Shown here one piece after another: positions 37,558 through 46,332 of a DNA stretch of 64,000 nucleotides (positions within the stretch are counted from its first letter, which is position 1; each line of letters begins with the position of its first letter). The DNA is from Amyelois transitella. Lineage: Eukaryota; Arthropoda; Insecta; Lepidoptera; Pyralidae. The stretch covers positions 11,941,001 through 12,005,000 of the forward strand of contig NC_083513.1 in NCBI RefSeq assembly GCF_032362555.1. The letters run 5' to 3'. The translations under genes and the position numbers were made by a program. The notes below the pieces were generated by a model. That model was not told where the DNA came from, did not search any database, and worked only from the letters and a program-made list of their open reading frames with translations.

Positions 37558-37624
37558 TTAGGTTAGGTTAGGTTAGGTTAGGTTAGGTTAGGTTAGGTTA
37601 GGTTAGGTTAGGTTAGGTTAGGTT
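37556..37624 (+). repeat. Telomeric (TTAGG)n array
   Basis: About 14 GGTTA units, tail to tail between S5 (+) and T1 (-). From here to the right edge every element is on the - strand. Confidence 0.97.
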
Positions 37625-37625
37625 T

Positions 37626-37656
<31 letters not shown>

Positions 37657-40245
37657 CCCCTGGTTGTTACACCGCACCCAGGGGGAGTTTATTGCAAGTA
37701 CCACTTTGTGAGTTTGACAAAGTCATTTCTAAACATGTTTTTTTACTATTATATATGACAAACTAGTGCTAAACTTATTACTATCCTAGTTTGCTTCCCA
37801 TTTATTGCTCTTACAACTATTTTATTGTACATTATTAGTTCCTTGTTAAATTATTTTGTATACATAATATAAGAAAAAAAAAATATAAACTTGACTTAAT
37901 GACAGAGTTATTTTTGGACACAATATTTTACATGGCATATTAATACAGTATTTAATGCTATAATATTCTGCTTCTTAATTATCTTATTGCTATTTATGAC
38001 TATTGTATACACAATATTATTTTTCAATCTATATACCCATTGTTGATAAAATTTGTGTGATGGAGAAGGAGATTTTTATGTATTTTCTGAACTCAGCTAT
38101 TTCGGATATAGATGTGAAGAAAGATTTTGTGGTGGCCCCTTGTGGCGCCGACACATATTCCTCCTGCCAGGCATCGAGGGTGCGCTGCCGAAGCAGCCTT
38201 TTGGCGTGGGAGAGCGGGAAGAAATTGTGCAAAGTTGCTGTTTTCCTCTCAGCCGCTTCTTTTGCCGCAGCATCCGCTAGTTCGTTGCCTACGATTCCAA
38301 CGTGGGCCTTGGCCCACACGAACTGTACTTTGGTGTGCCGGGATGAAAGGTGGGATAACATATGGTGGATTTGATTCACTAATAGGTCTGTATTACTCCG
38401 GTTTTGGATGGCTTTCAGGGAAGATTGGGAGTCAGAAAATATAACAGCTTCTACGGAATCACTATTGATGAGCCATCTGAGGGCTTCGGCTATGGCGAAA
38501 AGCTCGCACATAAAGACAGAAGCTGTGCGGCTCAGCTTGAATTTCCTGATGATCGGAGGCTGTCCTTCTAGCATTACCACGAACGAAGCCCCCGCTTGTC
38601 CGTCTTCTTTCTTGCTTCCGTCGGTGAAAATATTGGGCGCATCTGGATTGATTAGAGCTGTGGTATCTTCTTGCGTGGTGGCTTCGTTGTAATTTATGGT
38701 GACTCGGTTGGCCGGATGTAGGAGATCTCTGACTTTCGATTTTGGGTATAATATGATGTCATCAGGCAATTCATTGCATGTGCCAGTCTGTTTGATATGA
38801 TGAATCTCGAAAGTCTCATTTATGATTAAGTGTAGGGGAGGGAACTGAGCCAACGCCAACGCTGCGACTGCCGAGATGGTGTGGAAGCCCCGTATTGCCC
38901 TAATAGCGAAGTTCCTTTGAAAGGATCTTAGGGCTTGGCGCACTGAGTAAAATCTAGTGGCCGAGCCCCAGATGCCTGCTGCATACGTGATAATAGGGAC
39001 AATAACTTGGCGGTATATACAGTCGACGTTCTCAGGGTGAACACCCCAAGTCGGCCGGACAAATTTGCAAAGGTTTTTAAATATTTTGGTTGCTTTGTTG
39101 ATGGCGTACTTGACATGCTGTATGAAATTGAGCTTTGAGTCTATGATGACTCCTAAGATTTTGATGTGGTCGGTCTGTGGGATTGTGGTGTTCTTCATTT
39201 TGAGGGTAGCTAATTTGGTTTGTGATGTGAATGAGATGGATTGAGTTTTGTCCGGGCCGAACGTGAGCTTTACGCGCTGACCCCAAGAGCTGACAGCGTC
39301 CAGGCAGGTGGAGGTGACGGCTTCTACGTCCTCCCGTTTCGAGCCCTCCACTATCAGCAGGACGTCGTCTGCGAAGGCTTGTATGTGGGCGCCCTGTGGT
39401 AAAGGCAGGGTGAGCAATTCGTCCAGGATTAGGTTCCAGAACACTGGACCGCAGGCGGAGCCTTGGACACAGCCTTTTGACGTCGTTTTTGATGCTGTGC
39501 TATTGGCATAGTCCAGCGTTACGGTTCTGTCCGAAACATAATTCTGGATGAGACGGTAGATATTGTCCGGGCATTTCATATGTTTCAGGCGTGCGAATAG
39601 GGCAGGCCACCATGCGTTGTCGAATGCAGCCTTGATGTCCAAGGAAACCGCGACCACTTGTCGACCATTGGATTTCGCTGCTTTCACGACTTGTATGGCC
39701 TTTTCAAGTGCATCCGTTGTGGAAGTTTGCTCTCTGAAACCATACTGTCTAGAGCTTAGAGTGTTTTCAGTTTCTGCTTTGAACATTATTCTTTTAACTA
39801 TCAGCTTTTCGAGGATTTTGCCGAATACGCAAATGAGGCCGATGGGTCTATATGAACTCAAAGAGTTCATGTCGGTTTTTCCTGGTTTTGGCAAAATTTT
39901 GACAGTTGCTTGTTTCCAGATCTTCGGGAAATGGCCGGTTTGTAGGCATCTGTTGTATATAGCTGTGAGGAAGTCCGGTTGAGCCTCGAATACCGCGCTG
40001 CAGATGTCAGATGTTAGATGGTCAGCTCCGGGGGCTTTTTTGGGACTGATGAGGGAGAGACACTCTCGGACCTCGGCTACCGTAAACGGTAGGTCGTCCT
40101 CCGTGCCAGGTGCGTCGTGCATCGCAGTCCGCATCTCCCGCTGTTCATTCGAGCTGTCGGGGGTGTCGTCCGGGTAAAAGTGATTTAGGAGCGCAGAGGC
40201 TGTGTTTTGGGCGCTGTCCGTGAATACCCCTTCACATTTCAGTGT
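37623..40245 (-). mobile_element. T1: ORF2-bearing element with G-type 3' end, 5'-truncated
   Basis: The coding part is close to the T3 ORF2, but the last 150 or so bases before the poly(A) match the gag-only elements, including the 3'-terminal hairpin (37657-37684). The 3' UTR (37650-38028) seems to hold a second, weaker copy of the same tail segment near 37897-37975. The 5' end is cut inside ORF2 at the telomere junction. It is the only ORF2-containing copy here with a G-type 3' end. Confidence 0.85.
38029..40245 (-). CDS. ORF2 fragment: RT and RNase H (T1)
   Basis: About 738 open codons from the junction (T-L-K-C-E-G-V-F-T-D) to TAG at 38029. The endonuclease is missing through truncation. 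The RT is whole (APGADHLTSDIC, LDIKAAFDNAWW, GCVQGSACGP, FADD), and so is RNase H (FTDGSKKEDG, ELFAIAEAL, FSDSQSSL, HVGIVGNELAD). The protein stops at ...ITQILSTMGI, where T3 continues ITQILSGHGY and a C-terminal zinc motif (CPCD...H...C). The C-terminal zinc region is therefore absent, either through decay or through a switch to a G-type tail. Not autonomous. Confidence 0.88.
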   Translation of the reverse strand, partial: TLKCEGVFTDSAQNTASALLNHFYPDDTPDSSNEQREMRTAMHDAPGTEDDLPFTVAEVRECLSLISPKKAPGADHLTSDICSAVFEAQPDFLTAIYNRCLQTGHFPKIWKQATVKILPKPGKTDMNSLSSYRPIGLICVFGKILEKLIVKRIMFKAETENTLSSRQYGFREQTSTTDALEKAIQVVKAAKSNGRQVVAVSLDIKAAFDNAWWPALFARLKHMKCPDNIYRLIQNYVSDRTVTLDYANSTASKTTSKGCVQGSACGPVFWNLILDELLTLPLPQGAHIQAFADDVLLIVEGSKREDVEAVTSTCLDAVSSWGQRVKLTFGPDKTQSISFTSQTKLATLKMKNTTIPQTDHIKILGVIIDSKLNFIQHVKYAINKATKIFKNLCKFVRPTWGVHPENVDCIYRQVIVPIITYAAGIWGSATRFYSVRQALRSFQRNFAIRAIRGFHTISAVAALALAQFPPLHLIINETFEIHHIKQTGTCNELPDDIILYPKSKVRDLLHPANRVTINYNEATTQEDTTALINPDAPNIFTDGSKKEDGQAGASFVVMLEGQPPIIRKFKLSRTASVFMCELFAIAEALRWLINSDSVEAVIFSDSQSSLKAIQNRSNTDLLVNQIHHMLSHLSSRHTKVQFVWAKAHVGIVGNELADAAAKEAAERKTATLHNFFPLSHAKRLLRQRTLDAWQEEYVSAPQGATTKSFFTSISEIAEFRKYIKISFSITQILSTMGI

Positions 40246-40329
40246 GGTTAGGTTAGGTTAGGTTAGGTTAGGTTAGGTTAGGTTAGGTTAGGTTAGGTTA
40301 GGTTAGGTTAGGTTAGGTTAGGTTAGGTT
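40246..40329 (+). repeat. Telomeric (TTAGG)n array
   Basis: About 17 GGTTA units between T1 and T2. Confidence 0.97.
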
Positions 40330-40467
40330 TTTTTTTTTTTTTTTTTTTTTTTGTATTACTCCATTTACCTCGGTCATGGGACAGAGTCTTTGTTTTTTCT
40401 TGATTTAAGTTATCACTTTTATATTTTTATTTACTTTGTTTATTATAAAAAAATTTTATATTCCAAA

Positions 40468-43400
40468 TTACGTTTTGTTTCTTTTTATAACTTTTTCCAC
40501 TACCTCTATACAAAATTTTAAAAATACATTTCTTTTTTCTAGATCCGCCATTATCTCCTTAATACTCTCCTTAGCCAGCTTACACCCCAGCTGCTGCTCA
40601 AGGTCAAACCTATTCTTTTCGTACACGGGACACGACAGGATGACATGTAGGAGGGTCTCCTCGGTTGTGCTGTCACATATACACGATGGACTCCCCTTAC
40701 ACTTGTACCTGTACAAGTATTCGGAGAATCCACCGTGCCCGGTCAGGACTTGTGTGAGCACTGCCTTTGGTCCCAAATCCTTAACGATCTTATATGCCGC
40801 TATGGCATCCGGCAGGAATACCTTAGTGGTCGCCGCCGCCTCGCCGTTGACGTATCTCCCGTTCCACTCCCGGAGCGACTGATCTCTTATCTGTCGCTTC
40901 ACGAATGAAACGGGGCACAAGTCATAGTCCGGCTTACGCTTGGAGTGCAGAGCAGCCTCTCTTGCCAATTGGTCCGCCCGCTCGTTGCCTTGGAGCCCGG
41001 CATGAGCCTTAACCCAATAAAGGTTTATAATCTTGCCCTGATTCCGGCTATTTTTAATATGCGATCGGGTCTCCAAGGCCAGAGGGTGAGCGGAACCGCT
41101 GTCGGCTACCGTTTCAAGTGCAGAGCGGGAGTCGCTGAAGACGCCAAAGGTGCTCCTGCTGCTATTGTGGGCAAACCTCGCCGCCTCGCATAAAGCGTAC
41201 AATTCCGCCTGGTAAACCGTGCTGTACGACGGCAGAGACAGTTTTTTGGTTTTGGCTTCTACGCCTCCTACCCAGATGGATAGGGCCGCTCCCACCTTGT
41301 CTTCGATCTTACTGCCGTCGGTGTAGACGCAAACCTCCCACGAACTGTTTGCGTCCACGTCAGCCCGGCTTTCCAGGCATTGGAACTGCACCGCTATAGT
41401 TTCCGCTGGATGCGGTTGTACGGCGAACTTTGCCCTTTGCTCAACCTCTCTGCCGCCCAACCCCGGAACCGGCATACCCCTCCTCGCCTCGTACAAAGCT
41501 GCGGCTTCCCGCACCTTGAGGTCGAGGGGGAGGATACCAGCCAGCACCAGAGCGGCGTTGAGGGATACAGTGCGGTATGACCTGGTCATCCTCTGAGCGA
41601 ATCCCCTCTGCACTATGTTGAGTCTCTTCTGCACTCCAAGCTTATTGACGGCAGGCGCCCACGCAGCCGCGGCATACGTTATGATCGGGACGATGACTGC
41701 CGTATATATGGACCTGATAATGTCCTCGTGGAGACCCCAGCTCACTCTTGCGGCCCTGGACAGCTGCCCATATATCGCCAACGCCTTGTTGCATGTATAT
41801 GCTACATGGGCGTTGAAGGTCAGGGCTGCGTCTATCCAGAGCCCCAAGAGCTTGACCTCTTTGGACATGCCAATGTCTATCCCCCCCATGCTCAGGCGCG
41901 GGGTGTCATGTTTCAGTTTGCGCGTCAAGACCATTGCGTTCGTCTTTTGTGGCGCAAACCTCAACTTGTTTCGGGCACCCCACTCCCTGACATAGGCGAG
42001 AGCGGCATTGGCACGTCTCTCGATGTCAAGCGCTGTTTCCCCCACGAAGAGCATGACCACATCATCCGCAAATGCCTGGCAGTACTCACCCCTCCGCTCC
42101 AGTCCCACCAGCAATGGATTAAGCAAGAGGTTCCAGAGCAGGGGACCACCTATGGAACCCTGCACACAGCCTTTTGTGGTAGCCCGCTCCGCTCTACTTC
42201 CGCCATAATTGACCGTCACTTTCCTGCTGTCCAGATAACTGTCTATGGTCCTCCTGATGTTTATCGGGCAATTTTCCTCAGCCAGCCGCAGTTTCACCGC
42301 CGGCCACCATGCGTTATCGAAGGCGCCCTCTATATCCAGGGACACCAACGTTACTATTTTTTTATTTTTAATATGAGTACGTATTTGGTGTAACAGGTCA
42401 TAGAGGGCGTCTTCGGTGCTCCTCTGTGGCATAAAACCGTACTGGCGAGTACTAATGCGCGAATGGAGGTGCCATTTCAGCCTCCGGACAAGCAGTTTCT
42501 CCAAGATTTTTCCCAGCACCGGCAAAAGTCCTATCGGCCTGTAGGATTTGGGAGTTGTGTAGTCAGTCTTTCCCGGTTTTCTGAGGATTACCACCATGGC
42601 CTCCTTCCAGAGAACCGGGAAATACCCCAACTCGAGGCATTTATTTGCCAGTGCTAGGAAAAATCCGGGGTCCACAGCGACGGCCTGCGAGCAGATGTCG
42701 GCCGTAAGGCCATCGGCGCCCGGTGCCTTCCTGGGATTGAACCCGTCCACTACCTCTTGGAGCTCCTCCAAAGTGAATGGGGGGTCATGCTGTTCATTAT
42801 GGCCCTTGTCATTCACTGTCGAGGCTGCTCTACGGGCTTCTCGGTGGCACGGTCCATCCTCCTCCTCTTTATCTTCGGGGTAGAAGGTTTCCGCCAGCCA
42901 TTTTGCAGACTCCTCGGCGTCCAGGCCCTTCCCCTCTCTTATCAGAGGGACTTCGCTCTGCCTCCTCGCAGTTCGGCCTATCACCCTATATATGCCCTCC
43001 CACATTCCTTCCCTATCCTGCCTTTCGCAAAACAATTTCCAACTCCTTGTTTGCGCTTCCCTGACATCCCTCTCATACTTTACTTTCTGTTCCAGGTAGA
43101 GCTGCACCACGTGGTCTCGGCGTACGGGAGCCGCGCAGCGGATCCGGCGTTTCCTGCGTACCATCTCTCTCTTCGATTCTTCGAGCTCCGACGTCCACCA
43201 CGGTAAGTTCGGTATTTTGCTATTTTTGGTTTTGGGTATGGTCTCCGCGGCTGCTTGCGTTATGATATCTGTATATTTCCGGGTTATGTATTCCAAATTG
43301 TTTGTGTTAGTTATTAATTTTACTCTATTTTTATTGAGGTTATGTTCAGCGTGTAATTGGGCCAGTTTCTCACGAAACTGGACCCAATTTGCTTTCCTGG

Positions 43401-44115
43401 TGTTGTATATTCTTGTTTTGCGCTCCACGTCCATACCCTCCGCCTTAGCCTCACGAATACCGAATGTGATGGCATTATGATCGGAGCTCGTGAATCCCTG
43501 GTCCACTTTCCACCCCTGTATCCGCGGGATCAATTCCGGTGACGAGGCCGTCACGTCCACAATGCTGGAGAACTCCCTATTATTTCTGATTGTATAGAAC
43601 GTAGGGGTATCCCCAGCATTGAGAACGTGTAGGCCCATTTCCGCAATGGCCCCCGCAGTTTCATCTCCGCGCCTGTCAGCCACCATGCTGCCCCACCATG
43701 GGCTCTTGGCATTGAAGTCACCCCCAACGATGACGCTGAGCGGTGCGAGCGTCGTAACGATGCGTTTGAGCCCGTCGAGATACGGTTCCACGGGAGTGGT
43801 CGGCTCGATGTATAGAGAAACCAGTATTATTTCTCTACTACCCATCTTTATTTTCACCACCACTAGGTTAGTCGTGGTGAATTCGTCATACAGGACGGCT
43901 GGTATTTGTTGGTCGAAGATGACAATGGCAGCTTTGGTCACCTCGCCCGCCTGTTTGGTGCATTGAAAAACCCTGGTTCCTCTACAATCCGCCATCCTCT
44001 TCCCGCTTCCCACGTACGGCTCCTGCAACAGAGCTATCGCTACCCCCCGCTCGCGAGACTCCACTTGCCATTCCTGCGTCGCCAGCCTCATCCTCTGGAG
44101 GTTCACCTGGACCAC
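40468..44115 (-). CDS. ORF2 endonuclease-RT-RNase H (T2)
   Basis: A 1215-residue polyprotein. Endonuclease: Q-V-N (N5), QEP (E32), GGDFNAKS (D133, N135), SDHNA. RT: APGADGLTADIC, LDIEGAFDNAWW, GCVQGSIGGP, FADD (about 682-685). RNase H: YTDGSKIED (about 929), ELYALCEA, FSDSRSAL (about 990), HAGLQGNERAD (about 1031). C-terminal zinc motif CICD...H...C at about 1143-1160. The frame is open from 44211, but there is no in-frame ATG before codon 9 of the sequence given (QRM); the codon at 44115 is GTG. A start at that ATG would lose the catalytic N. Translation may need reinitiation at a non-AUG codon or a frameshift from ORF1. Confidence 0.94.
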   Translation of the reverse strand: MVQVNLQRMRLATQEWQVESRERGVAIALLQEPYVGSGKRMADCRGTRVFQCTKQAGEVTKAAIVIFDQQIPAVLYDEFTTTNLVVVKIKMGSREIILVSLYIEPTTPVEPYLDGLKRIVTTLAPLSVIVGGDFNAKSPWWGSMVADRRGDETAGAIAEMGLHVLNAGDTPTFYTIRNNREFSSIVDVTASSPELIPRIQGWKVDQGFTSSDHNAITFGIREAKAEGMDVERKTRIYNTRKANWVQFREKLAQLHAEHNLNKNRVKLITNTNNLEYITRKYTDIITQAAAETIPKTKNSKIPNLPWWTSELEESKREMVRRKRRIRCAAPVRRDHVVQLYLEQKVKYERDVREAQTRSWKLFCERQDREGMWEGIYRVIGRTARRQSEVPLIREGKGLDAEESAKWLAETFYPEDKEEEDGPCHREARRAASTVNDKGHNEQHDPPFTLEELQEVVDGFNPRKAPGADGLTADICSQAVAVDPGFFLALANKCLELGYFPVLWKEAMVVILRKPGKTDYTTPKSYRPIGLLPVLGKILEKLLVRRLKWHLHSRISTRQYGFMPQRSTEDALYDLLHQIRTHIKNKKIVTLVSLDIEGAFDNAWWPAVKLRLAEENCPINIRRTIDSYLDSRKVTVNYGGSRAERATTKGCVQGSIGGPLLWNLLLNPLLVGLERRGEYCQAFADDVVMLFVGETALDIERRANAALAYVREWGARNKLRFAPQKTNAMVLTRKLKHDTPRLSMGGIDIGMSKEVKLLGLWIDAALTFNAHVAYTCNKALAIYGQLSRAARVSWGLHEDIIRSIYTAVIVPIITYAAAAWAPAVNKLGVQKRLNIVQRGFAQRMTRSYRTVSLNAALVLAGILPLDLKVREAAALYEARRGMPVPGLGGREVEQRAKFAVQPHPAETIAVQFQCLESRADVDANSSWEVCVYTDGSKIEDKVGAALSIWVGGVEAKTKKLSLPSYSTVYQAELYALCEAARFAHNSSRSTFGVFSDSRSALETVADSGSAHPLALETRSHIKNSRNQGKIINLYWVKAHAGLQGNERADQLAREAALHSKRKPDYDLCPVSFVKRQIRDQSLREWNGRYVNGEAAATTKVFLPDAIAAYKIVKDLGPKAVLTQVLTGHGGFSEYLYRYKCKGSPSCICDSTTEETLLHVILSCPVYEKNRFDLEQQLGCKLAKESIKEIMADLEKRNVFLKFCIEVVEKVIKRNKT

Positions 44116-44164
44116 TTCGTAAACTTTGGTGGAGTTGGCTACCGTATTATCCCTTATTGCAACC

Positions 44165-45523
44165 TTAGCAATACGCCACTGCCGATCTAGCCAGGGCGTC
44201 CCACTTCTTCCTTATAGGGCACTCTCTGTCAAAGGTGTTATGGTCTGTTTGTGCCATCTTTGCTGCCTTGCAGTTGCTGCAAGTCGGGGCGCCACCCTCC
44301 CCAATCACCGGGCACTCCGACTTCATGTGTGGTCCGCCGCAGTGGCTGCATATGTCGATAGTGTCACTGCAATATTTTTTGCTATGGCCATAAGCGAGAC
44401 AGCGGGAACATTGCACCAGTGGGGACTGATCCTCAACCCAGATTCGCTGGATGCATATGCGAACGCTGCCGGCAGCCACAGCCCTTTTCCAGATCGTAGG
44501 CGAGACCTTAAGCACCACGGTGTTGGTTAGTTTGTTTCTGGTTGCTCTACGGTATTTTACTTCTATTCTGTCCTCCTCCACTTCGAGTCCCTGGAACAGG
44601 TCCTTGTTTTGGTTCCTTAGTGCCTTTATAAGGTCATCATCATTATGCGCTTTTATGACTCCCTTCAATGCCAATAGCGGGTCCTTATTGGCAACTTCCT
44701 CCACTGTGAGTTGACCCTGATGCTGCTGCAGCTTTTCTTTCACTCTTTCTCTGTCTTCCTTAGTCCCCATTCCTATTATAACTTTTCTACCCTTTCCCTT
44801 TCTCACTCTTTGCACCTCGATCCATCCGTCCTTCACATTCATCGCCTCTCTCACTCTGCCCAAGACTTCGTCCCCTGTCTCCTTTTCATCCTTTGAGGTG
44901 ACCACAATGGAATGTAATGTCTCTTTTGCTCCTCCCCTTTTAAGACCTCCTGATACTATGTCCGCATAGGAATTTCCTCCTTGCACCTTCCGCTCCTCGA
45001 TCATCACCTTTAGCTCCTCCATTCTTTTCATATTTTCCCTAAGCAATATGGTGTGTGCTTCAATTTGTACCTTTAGTCCTTCCACTTCTCCTCCCACATT
45101 CCCCCCCCCCATCATCGTACTTCCTCTTTCGCTCTCAACCAACTTCTCTCCCAGACCTTTGTCTGGGTCCTCCCCATTTACAACCATATCGCAGAGCTCC
45201 CCCACTATTCTGATAATGGCATCCCGTATTGTGCCTTTTAGGTTCCCTGACTCTTTAAGTGTAGCTCTAGCTTCATTTTTTAAGCACACAGCTTTCTCTG
45301 CTCTGGTTTTGCAAGTGGAGCTTTCCACGTCGCTGTTCTCACTTTGCCCTCCCAGTTCTTTGCTAGGTTTAGTCAAGGTTTTACCCAGCGATCGTTTGAT
45401 GGAATCCATATTTTCTTTTGCTATTTTACCCTTTGGCTGGAGCTGTTTCTTTGGGGCTGTTTCCAGGGTCTTTTCCCCGCTATGGTGACAATCAGAAGGT
45501 GGTGTTATAGACGGACACGACAT
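44165..45523 (-). CDS. ORF1 Gag-like protein (T2)
   Basis: A 452-residue Gag-like protein with a clear ATG (MSCPSITPP). Charged N-terminal region, a helical segment near 150-180, then a conserved domain from KETGDEVLGRVREA (about 225). It has three zinc knuckles: CSRC...H...C, CSHC...H...C and CSNC...H...C, and ends ALARSAVAYC. Its C-terminal half aligns directly with the G Gag proteins (ETGDEVL, PLVQCS-C, SHCGG, ALARS). It ends 49 bases before the GTG of ORF2, inside the open ORF2 frame. Confidence 0.93.
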   Translation of the reverse strand: MSCPSITPPSDCHHSGEKTLETAPKKQLQPKGKIAKENMDSIKRSLGKTLTKPSKELGGQSENSDVESSTCKTRAEKAVCLKNEARATLKESGNLKGTIRDAIIRIVGELCDMVVNGEDPDKGLGEKLVESERGSTMMGGGNVGGEVEGLKVQIEAHTILLRENMKRMEELKVMIEERKVQGGNSYADIVSGGLKRGGAKETLHSIVVTSKDEKETGDEVLGRVREAMNVKDGWIEVQRVRKGKGRKVIIGMGTKEDRERVKEKLQQHQGQLTVEEVANKDPLLALKGVIKAHNDDDLIKALRNQNKDLFQGLEVEEDRIEVKYRRATRNKLTNTVVLKVSPTIWKRAVAAGSVRICIQRIWVEDQSPLVQCSRCLAYGHSKKYCSDTIDICSHCGGPHMKSECPVIGEGGAPTCSNCKAAKMAQTDHNTFDRECPIRKKWDALARSAVAYC

Positions 45524-46332
45524 TATTGCAAATTATAAACAGTACAAAATAATATATCACAAGTTAATATTTATTATCGCGGCGTCTTCCGTAACCTATA
45601 CTCTACTTGCGTATCCTATAGGCAAGGAAAGCACCAAAGACACGTTGAGTTAAAGAAAACAATTTGTGTATATAGTCAATTAATAATTTAAAGTTGAGTA
45701 GTACAAGGGGAGTGCTGCGTTATCAATCAAATTAGATTTAAATTTGTATAGGTTAATTGTTGTTAAAATAAGATTTGTATAAGTTGTATATGGTTAAGAT
45801 TTGTATAAGTTGTATATATTAAGTATACTTAAAAACTAAATTATTGATATTATTCTTATAACTAATGGTTTATTATCCTTTATTTTCAGGTACTTCTTGC
45901 TTCGGATCGTCTGATTAGCCGCAGAAGAATCCAGTCCCTTACAGTAAGTAGAATCCGTACCTTATAACTTAGTCTAAATTTATTTAATTTATGTCACTTT
46001 ATATTTCTGTTTCAGTTCGTTTGTATTCTCTAGGTTCCACTCTTCGAAGCAAGTTAGCTCCCTGAGGAGGTTTTGTCAATTTCCCGTCAAGATATAGAAT
46101 CAATTCTCGACCCACTCCCTTAGCAAATTTTTGAGGATTCAAGACGCCTTTTGGCCCCTAATTGCTACAGGTTTGTATAAATAGGTGGAAAAGGCGCGCC
46201 AATAATTCCCTTAGAGACTATATAACTAGTCTGGAGGGTCAGAAAATAAAAAATAAATTTTTGAATTTTTTCCCTATGAAGCCGAGTTGATGTGCCAAAG
46301 GAGATAAGGGTGGGTGGGCGGGCCGAATTTTT
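45524..46332 (-). other. T2 unique 5' UTR
   Basis: About 810 bases, AT-rich, with no ORF I would accept. It holds the twofold ATTTGTATAAGTTGTA motif, and on the + strand an intron-like segment (45944-46015). Next to the monomer array it has a G-rich box on the + strand (AAGGGTGGGTGGGCGGG), resembled by a box beside the T3 array near 63299. Confidence 0.7.
45890..46015 (+). other. Antisense exon-intron signature in T2 5' UTR
   Basis: On the strand opposite to T2: acceptor TTTATTTTCAG up to 45889, a 54-base possible exon (45890-45943), donor GTAAGT at 45944, and acceptor TTCTGTTTCAG up to 46015. The implied 72-base intron is a normal insect size. It may mark a spliced antisense RNA. Evidence is motif-only. 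Confidence 0.3.

Noticed and set aside
44165..45523. T2 ORF1 as one more gag-only element
   Set aside because: A full ORF2 follows directly in the overlapping frame, so T2 is autonomous in plan.
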